DNA from: Clostridia bacterium
Lineage (GTDB): Bacteria > Bacillota > Clostridia > Christensenellales > Aristaeellaceae
DNA length: 38,611 bases
Direction of reading: 5' to 3'
Assembly: GCA_017524725.1 (NCBI GenBank)
Contig: JAFXUZ010000083.1
Span: 1-38,611 of the forward strand
Below the pieces are notes generated by a model. It saw only the letters and a list, made by a program, of their open reading frames with translations, did not search any database and was not told the DNA's origin. Position numbers and translations under genes: made by a program. Positions 34,536 through 38,611 of the stretch are shown here, in pieces. The stretch's first letter is position 1. Each line of letters opens with the position of its first letter.

Positions 34536-35198
34536 TTCGTCCTCTTCGATGGCTTCGGTCACCTGCCGGCAAAGGTCCGGCACCTGGTCCTTCAGCGGGC
34601 GATCCGGATCAAAGACGATGGGCGCCTTCACATGGAAGGTATGCCTGTCCAGGTGCATGGGCCAGATCTTCAATACCTTTCCCGTCTTTTTGTGGTACAT
34701 CGGCAAAAGGTACAGGTAACCTTCGCTGGTCTTCGTATCCGAATGGCTTTTGTAGCCGTCGGGGATGCCGGGGAAGATGACCAGGCTCTTCCCGCCCTCC
34801 AGCAGGCGAAGGCTTTCCCTCAGGGTGGTCATGGCCCGCATGTCGTGGTACACCGGCACGTTGGGCACCGATCTAAGTATGGGCGGCAGCGCCAGGGCCG
34901 TAAGGTACGGGATGGTCCTGTCATACAGCGGGGCCAGGCGGCTTTGGGGATCCCACCAGTAGTCCTGCCGCACATAGGCCGGCACCAGCTTCCGATCCAT
35001 GGCGTTGGCATAGATCCAGATATGGCATTGATCCTTCAGCGGAAATTTGACCGCCACCGAGATCGGCCCGTTTGCGCGGTCGTGATTGCCCACAAAAATG
35101 CAGGGCTCCCCGTCATAGGGAACGTCCCATACCGTTTCCATCCTGGGGGTGAAAAGCCTGATCAGCGGCGCGAGCGTGCCGTAAATGATTTTTCCCAT
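34533..35198 (-). CDS. lysophospholipid acyltransferase (PlsC)-like protein
   Basis: This 221-residue protein resembles 1-acyl-glycerol-3-phosphate acyltransferases: FVGNHDRANGPISVA in the place of motif I and LLEGGKSLVIFPGIPDG in the place of the IFPEG motif. Classical motif I is His-x4-Asp; here the sequence after His is DRANG, so the catalytic pair is altered. It may be a divergent acyltransferase or an inactive relative. An amphipathic N-terminal helix (MGKIIYGTLAPLIRLF) could bind the membrane. It starts seven bases after the epimerase gene, with only a poor ribosome site, so translation is probably coupled. Its place in a pentose operon is odd. Confidence 0.6.
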   Translation of the reverse strand: MGKIIYGTLAPLIRLFTPRMETVWDVPYDGEPCIFVGNHDRANGPISVAVKFPLKDQCHIWIYANAMDRKLVPAYVRQDYWWDPQSRLAPLYDRTIPYLTALALPPILRSVPNVPVYHDMRAMTTLRESLRLLEGGKSLVIFPGIPDGYKSHSDTKTSEGYLYLLPMYHKKTGKVLKIWPMHLDRHTFHVKAPIVFDPDRPLKDQVPDLCRQVTEAIEEDE

Positions 35199-35205
35199 CC
35201 GTCCG

Positions 35206-35901
35206 TCACTTCTGCCCGTAATAGGCGCCGGGGCCGTGCTTGCGCAGGTAGTGCTTGTCCAAAAGCTCCTGCTGCATCCTTCCCGCCCGGGGATTGAGCA
35301 TCAGGGTGTTCAGGTCCATGAAGGCCACCTCTTCCATGACCACGGCGTTGTGGACCGCGTTCATCGCGTCGGTGCCGAAAGCAAAGGGCCCGTGGCTGAA
35401 CACGTTGACGCCGGGGACCTGGGCGGGATCGATCCCGCGGGTCTTAAAGGTCTCCACGATCACGTTGCCGGTCTCACGCTCGTAGGATCCGGCGATCTCC
35501 TCCTTGGTCATCGGACGGGTGCAGGGAATGTCGCCGTAAAAATAATCCCCGTGGGTGGTGCCCATGGCCGGGATATCCAGGCCCGCCTGGGCAAAGACCA
35601 CGCTGCAGCGGCTGTGGGTGTGCACGATGCCGCCCAGCTGCGGGAAAGTGCGATACAGGACCACATGGGTATCGGTATCGGAAGAGGGGCGGTACTTTCC
35701 CTCCACCACTTTGCCGTCCAGGTCCACCACCACCATGTCCTCCGGCTTCATCCCGTCATATTCCACGCCCGAGGGCTTGATGACCACCAGGCCCGTTTCC
35801 CTGTCCAGGGCCGACACATTGCCCCAGGTAAAGGTGACCAGGCCGTATTTGGGCAGTTCCAGATTGGCTTTGCATACCAGTTCCTTCAGGCTTTCAAGCA
35901 T
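35206..35901 (-). CDS. araD: L-ribulose-5-phosphate 4-epimerase
   Basis: This 231-residue cytoplasmic zinc enzyme turns L-ribulose-5-phosphate into D-xylulose-5-phosphate by retro-aldol chemistry, feeding the pentose phosphate pathway. Class II aldolase motifs match E. coli Ara[28 protein letters not shown] (Asp75), zinc ligands His94 and His96 in IVHTHS, and His170 in FSHGPFAFG. The length equals the family norm. The start follows AGGAGG. It lies behind the FGGY kinase in the same operon. No araA isomerase is in the window. UlaF/SgbE are close relatives, so an L-xylulose or ascorbate-type pathway cannot be excluded. Confidence 0.94.
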   Translation of the reverse strand: MLESLKELVCKANLELPKYGLVTFTWGNVSALDRETGLVVIKPSGVEYDGMKPEDMVVVDLDGKVVEGKYRPSSDTDTHVVLYRTFPQLGGIVHTHSRCSVVFAQAGLDIPAMGTTHGDYFYGDIPCTRPMTKEEIAGSYERETGNVIVETFKTRGIDPAQVPGVNVFSHGPFAFGTDAMNAVHNAVVMEEVAFMDLNTLMLNPRAGRMQQELLDKHYLRKHGPGAYYGQK

Positions 35902-35979
35902 ACGTTCCTCCTGATACGAGATTCTGTTATGTTAAAAGGGGGTTCCCATGACCTGCGCGTCTTTTATTCGACGAACGCC

Positions 35980-37509
35980 TCAGCCGTTCACCGCGCACCT
36001 TTCCGCCTCCAGGGCGGCGCGGTAATCCTTCATCCAGGCGTTGAAGCCGTCCACGTCGGCCTGGTCGGGGCGCATCACGACAGCCTTGACGTCTTTGAAG
36101 ACCTTCGAGGAAAGGTAATCCTCCAGCGTTTCGTTTTCGCCCTTTTCCGCCCGGTACATCGCCAGCAGCGCCATGCCGTAGGGGCCGCCCTCGCCGGCCG
36201 TCTCCATGCAGGAGACCGCCGCGTTGCAGGCCGCGGCCATGTATTTCTGCCCGACCACAGGCGTTTTGAAGAGGCCGCCGTGCCCGGTCAGGGTGTCGAT
36301 GGCGACGCCCTCAGCCGCGAGGATGTCCATGCCGATCTTCAGCGTGGCCATGGTGGAATACAGGGAGGCGCGCATGAAATTGGCCAAGGTGAAGGGGCTG
36401 TCCGGACGGCGCAAAACCATCGGCCGGCCGCTGTTCATATGGGTGACGCCCTCGCCGGCCATATAGTTGATGACCACCATTCCCGGGTCGGCGTCGCCTT
36501 CCAGGCTCTTCTGATACAGTTTTGTGAACAGTTCGCCCTTTTCCGCGCTGCCGCCGAAGAGGCGGACGGTCTCGTCCAGCACCTCGGTCCAGGCGTTGAA
36601 GTCGTTGGTACAGTTGTTGCAGTGCACCATGGCCACTTCCTTGCCGGCGGGGGTGGTGACCACGTCGATCTCCTCGTGGACGGCTTTCAGGGGCTTTTCC
36701 AGCACCACCATGGAAAAGATCGAGGTGCCCGCGGAGACGTTGCCCGTGCGTTCCCGCACGGCGTTGGTGGCCGTCATGCCGGTGCCGGCGTCGCCTTCGG
36801 GCGGGGCAAAGGGCAGGCCCTCGGGCAGCATCCCCTCAAGGAGTGCCGCGCCTTCCTTGGTGAGGCATCCGGCCGGCGCGCCCGCGGGCAGGACTTTGGG
36901 CAGTACGTTCCTGATCTTCAGGCCCAGGGCCTTCACCTTTTCCAGGGAGTCAAAGGCCGACACCATGCGGTCGTTGTAGTCCAGCGTAGCGGGATCGATG
37001 GGGAACATGCCGCTGGCCTCCCCCACGCCCAGCACGTTTTCCCCCGTGAGGGCATGGTGGATATAGCCCGCCAGGGTGGTGATGTGGGCGATGCGGCCCA
37101 CGTGGTCCTCGCCGTTCAGGATCGCCTGGTACAGGTGGGCGACGGACCAGCGCTGGGGGATATTAAAGCGGAACAGGCCTGTCAGTTCTCCCGCGGCCTG
37201 CCCGGTCATGGTGTTCTGCCAGGTCCTGAAGGGCGCAAGCAGGTTCCAGTCCTTATCAAACGCAAGGTAGCCGTGCATCATGGCGGAAACGCCCATGGCG
37301 TCCAGCCCGTCCAGGCATTCGGTGTGCCGCAGCGCGTCCCTCAGGCCGTCCCAGGCGTCCTTCAGGTCATAGGTCCACACGCCGTTTACGCAGTCGCTCT
37401 TCCAGGTGTGGTCCCCGGAAGAAAGGACGTGATACGTTCCGTCGATCACGCAGGTCTTGATCCTGGTGGAACCGAATTCGATCCCCAGGGTCTTTTTTTC
37501 ATTGGACAT
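35980..37509 (-). CDS. FGGY-family carbohydrate kinase, probably L-ribulokinase type
   Basis: This 509-residue cytoplasmic kinase phosphorylates a pentulose or related polyol. It has the N-terminal phosphate-binding motif LGIEFGSTRIK, substrate region MSAMMHGYLAFD (numbering not certain), the FGGY nucleotide domain with GDAGTGMTATNAV and NVSAGTSIFSMVV, and C-terminal LTGHGGLFKTPVVGQKYMAAA. The downstream araD suggests L-ribulose (or L-xylulose) as substrate. The second of two consecutive ATGs (37509) is chosen because it lies six bases after GGGGGG. The gene follows a perfect consensus promoter with a palindrome in its spacer. Confidence 0.9.
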   Translation of the reverse strand: MSNEKKTLGIEFGSTRIKTCVIDGTYHVLSSGDHTWKSDCVNGVWTYDLKDAWDGLRDALRHTECLDGLDAMGVSAMMHGYLAFDKDWNLLAPFRTWQNTMTGQAAGELTGLFRFNIPQRWSVAHLYQAILNGEDHVGRIAHITTLAGYIHHALTGENVLGVGEASGMFPIDPATLDYNDRMVSAFDSLEKVKALGLKIRNVLPKVLPAGAPAGCLTKEGAALLEGMLPEGLPFAPPEGDAGTGMTATNAVRERTGNVSAGTSIFSMVVLEKPLKAVHEEIDVVTTPAGKEVAMVHCNNCTNDFNAWTEVLDETVRLFGGSAEKGELFTKLYQKSLEGDADPGMVVINYMAGEGVTHMNSGRPMVLRRPDSPFTLANFMRASLYSTMATLKIGMDILAAEGVAIDTLTGHGGLFKTPVVGQKYMAAACNAAVSCMETAGEGGPYGMALLAMYRAEKGENETLEDYLSSKVFKDVKAVVMRPDQADVDGFNAWMKDYRAALEAERCAVNG

Positions 37510-37550
37510 CATGATCCCCCCGCTTTCTTGGTGTTGCTTCTGTTGCTTCC

Positions 37551-37579
37551 ATTATAAACAAATCCCCTGGGATTGTCAA
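37551..37579 (-). promoter_or_regulatory. sigma-A promoter of the pentose operon with palindrome in the spacer
   Basis: On the minus strand: TTGACA (37579-37574), 17 bases, TATAAT (37556-37551). The spacer carries AATCCC-CT-GGGATT (37561-37574), a perfect inverted repeat that overlaps the -35 by one base. A repressor bound there would block RNA polymerase; this is inference. Confidence 0.85.
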
Positions 37580-37712
37580 AACCCCGGAGCGGACCGCAGG
37601 CAAAAAACGTCAATGATCAAAAAATCACGAAAAAGCGCGAAAAAACAAGAAACAATAAGAAAAAACGCAAAAAACACATATTTCCCTTGCAAATCGGGAA
37701 ACACTGACTTAC
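37580..37712. other. AT-rich spacer with helically phased A-tracts
   Basis: The divergent spacer between the kinase and Hsp20 genes is about 350 bases long. This part has no gene. It holds A-runs of 3-6 bases centred near 37604, 37621, 37632, 37642, 37651, 37662 and 37671. From the second on, they are about 10 bases apart, the pattern of intrinsically bent DNA. It may act as an UP-like element for the divergent promoters. Confidence 0.6.
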
Positions 37713-37745
37713 TTTGACCTTTTTCTCGTTTGACTTTCTTTGACT
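37713..37745. promoter_or_regulatory. CtsR operator
   Basis: On the minus strand, 37745-37729 reads AGTCAAA-GAA-AGTCAAA, a full match to the CtsR heptad repeat RGTCAAA-NAN-RGTCAAA. A third heptad GGTCAAA lies at 37719-37713. The full box overlaps the -35 of the Hsp20 promoter, as expected for a repressor that is released by heat or protein stress. Confidence 0.88.
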
Positions 37746-37758
37746 TTAGCAGTATCCT
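37730..37758 (+). promoter_or_regulatory. sigma-A promoter of the Hsp20 gene
   Basis: TTGACT (37730-37735), 17 bases, TATCCT (37753-37758). The 5' leader is about 100 bases, with a small hairpin (CTCCGG/CCGGAG) at 37791-37808. Confidence 0.75.
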
Positions 37759-37862
37759 TATCTTGTCCAAAGGAGATGACCTCCCGGGGACCTCCGGAAA
37801 AACCGGAGTAAAGATCACAAACCAACGTATGGGCCAGGCGCCCGATAAAGGAGGAAATGATT

Positions 37863-38330
37863 ATGTATACCATGATCCCTTTTAATCACAGGAATGTTTT
37901 GAACCGTGCCAGCGAACTTTTTGACGACCGCTTTTTCCGCTCTTTCTTCAACATGAACGACTGGATGGGCAGCGCGGGTTTCCGTGTGGACATCCGCGAA
38001 AACGCTGAAAACTACGTCCTGGAGGCGGAGCTCCCCGGCGTCAGCGAGGACAGGATCAGCCTCTCCTGCGAAAACGACACCCTGACCATCGGCGCCGATT
38101 ACAACGAAGAGAAGAAGGACGAGAAGACCTGCTACTCCGAGCGCCGGACCGGCCATGTGGAGCGCTCCTTCAGCCTGGAAGGCGTCGTGCAGGATAATAT
38201 CAGCGCCGAATACAAAAACGGCATCCTGTATGTGACCCTGCCCAAGCAGCAGCCCGCCAAGCAGCCCGGACGCCGGCAGATCCCCATCGGCAAGGCTGAC
38301 GGCGGCGACCAGGCGAAGATCGAAGAGTAA
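37863..38330 (+). CDS. Hsp20 / alpha-crystallin family small heat-shock protein
   Basis: This 155-residue ATP-independent holdase keeps unfolding proteins soluble in the cytoplasm. A short N-terminal arm (MIPFNHRNVLNRASELFDD) precedes the alpha-crystallin domain (about 42-132: FRVDIRENAENYVLEAELPG, ISLSCENDTLTIGADY, HVERSFSLEGVVQDNISAEY, GILYVTLPK). The C-terminal tail carries a RQIPIG motif, the I-x-I/V type segment used for oligomer assembly. The ATG at 37863 is eight bases after AGGAGG; the upstream ATG at 37857 is too close to it. The CtsR box over its promoter predicts induction by heat or protein-damaging stress, as known for lo18 of Oenococcus oeni. Confidence 0.95.
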   Translation: MYTMIPFNHRNVLNRASELFDDRFFRSFFNMNDWMGSAGFRVDIRENAENYVLEAELPGVSEDRISLSCENDTLTIGADYNEEKKDEKTCYSERRTGHVERSFSLEGVVQDNISAEYKNGILYVTLPKQQPAKQPGRRQIPIGKADGGDQAKIEE

Positions 38331-38363
38331 CGTCCGAAAGTAAAAACAGCAAAACGCGGTAAG

Positions 38364-38406
38364 CGACCGGCCCCGGGGCGAAAGCTCCGGGGCCGGTCGT
38401 TATCTT
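38364..38406 (+). terminator. terminator of the Hsp20 gene
   Basis: A 13-bp perfect stem (CGACCGGCCCCGG / CCGGGGCCGGTCG) continues as GC around a GAAA tetraloop and is followed by TTATCTT. Confidence 0.82.
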
Positions 38407-38611
38407 CCCCGGTGCGCCGCTTCCCCCGCGTCCCGGGGCCTGCGCGGCCCCGGACCCCGCGGCATGGGCGTTGCCCCATATGCACTAACTTAAAACACAA
38501 GTCATTTGTAATGGTCGCGATTTTCGACGTTTTTCAACGCATAACCCTTTAAGCATTCGCAGCAACACCATCCGCGGATCAGTCAAATTCGTTACAAGCA
38601 GCAGGTTGACC
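38407..38611. other. gene-free end of window with GC-rich hairpins
   Basis: CCGGGGCC-TGCGC-GGCCCCGG (38433-38453) and ATGGGC-GTT-GCCC (about 38464-38477) form compact hairpins. After 38485 the base composition becomes sharply less GC-rich and no convincing gene is seen before the window ends. It could be a dispersed intergenic repeat or the edge of a mobile element. Confidence 0.4.

Noticed and set aside
35185..37557. 790-codon open frame on the plus strand
   Set aside because: It runs antisense through both araD and the FGGY kinase, which have full family motifs. No domain, poor start context and shadow-like composition.
38485..38610. Open minus-strand frame of about 41 codons running off the window end
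   Set aside because: It could be the 3' end of a gene or transposase fragment, but a frame of this length is expected by chance and no motif is visible.

Overview
The window reads as chromosomal DNA of a GC-rich member of the Bacillota, most likely a gut- or rumen-type clostridial anaerobe. The evidence is strong GGAGG-type ribosome binding sites, several sigma-A promoters at or near consensus, lipoproteins with Pro-Thr-Ala linkers, many CUT1 sugar ABC transporters and a textbook CtsR operator. Genus-level placement is inference. I see no rRNA, tRNA, CRISPR array, prophage or complete insertion sequence.

Region 1 (1-7.6 kb, + strand) is the 3' part of a fructan-type utilisation operon: the end of an LplC/YtcP-type permease, its solute-binding lipoprotein, a secreted three-module carbohydrate-binding protein, a surface GH32-like lipoprotein and a cytoplasmic GH32 beta-fructosidase. 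The two surface lipoproteins share the same Pro-Thr-Ala/Glu linker. The apparent scheme is outside cleavage, capture, import, then inside cleavage. A decayed copy of the binding-protein 3' end lies just behind that gene.

Region 2 (7.7-14.7 kb) holds a tandem pair of secreted SH3/BspA-type leucine-rich-repeat proteins, an orphan PstS-like protein, a small DtxR-like regulator that seems to lack metal ligands, a PfkB sugar/nucleoside kinase and a small secreted protein with a GTG start.

Region 3 (14.8-30.5 kb) is the most interesting part. Two paralogous CUT1 cassettes with the same gene order (ATPase, MalF-type permease, MalG-type permease, binding protein) lie in divergent orientation. Each is followed by secreted OB-fold proteins, and the leftward one also by a secreted staphylococcal-type nuclease. 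Between the cassettes sit two paralogous NrnA-like DHH phosphoesterases and an RDD membrane protein. I infer a possible nucleic-acid or oligonucleotide scavenging locus: nuclease outside, ABC import, DHH phosphoesterases inside. The substrate is not proven by sequence.

Region 4 (30.5-38.6 kb) holds a less GC-rich AAA/DUF4143 ATPase that is probably acquired, a UroD-family protein divergent from a GH27 alpha-galactosidase, a pentose operon (FGGY kinase, L-ribulose-5-phosphate 4-epimerase, divergent acyltransferase-like protein) behind a perfect consensus promoter, a run of helically phased A-tracts, and an Hsp20 gene under a CtsR box that overlaps its -35.
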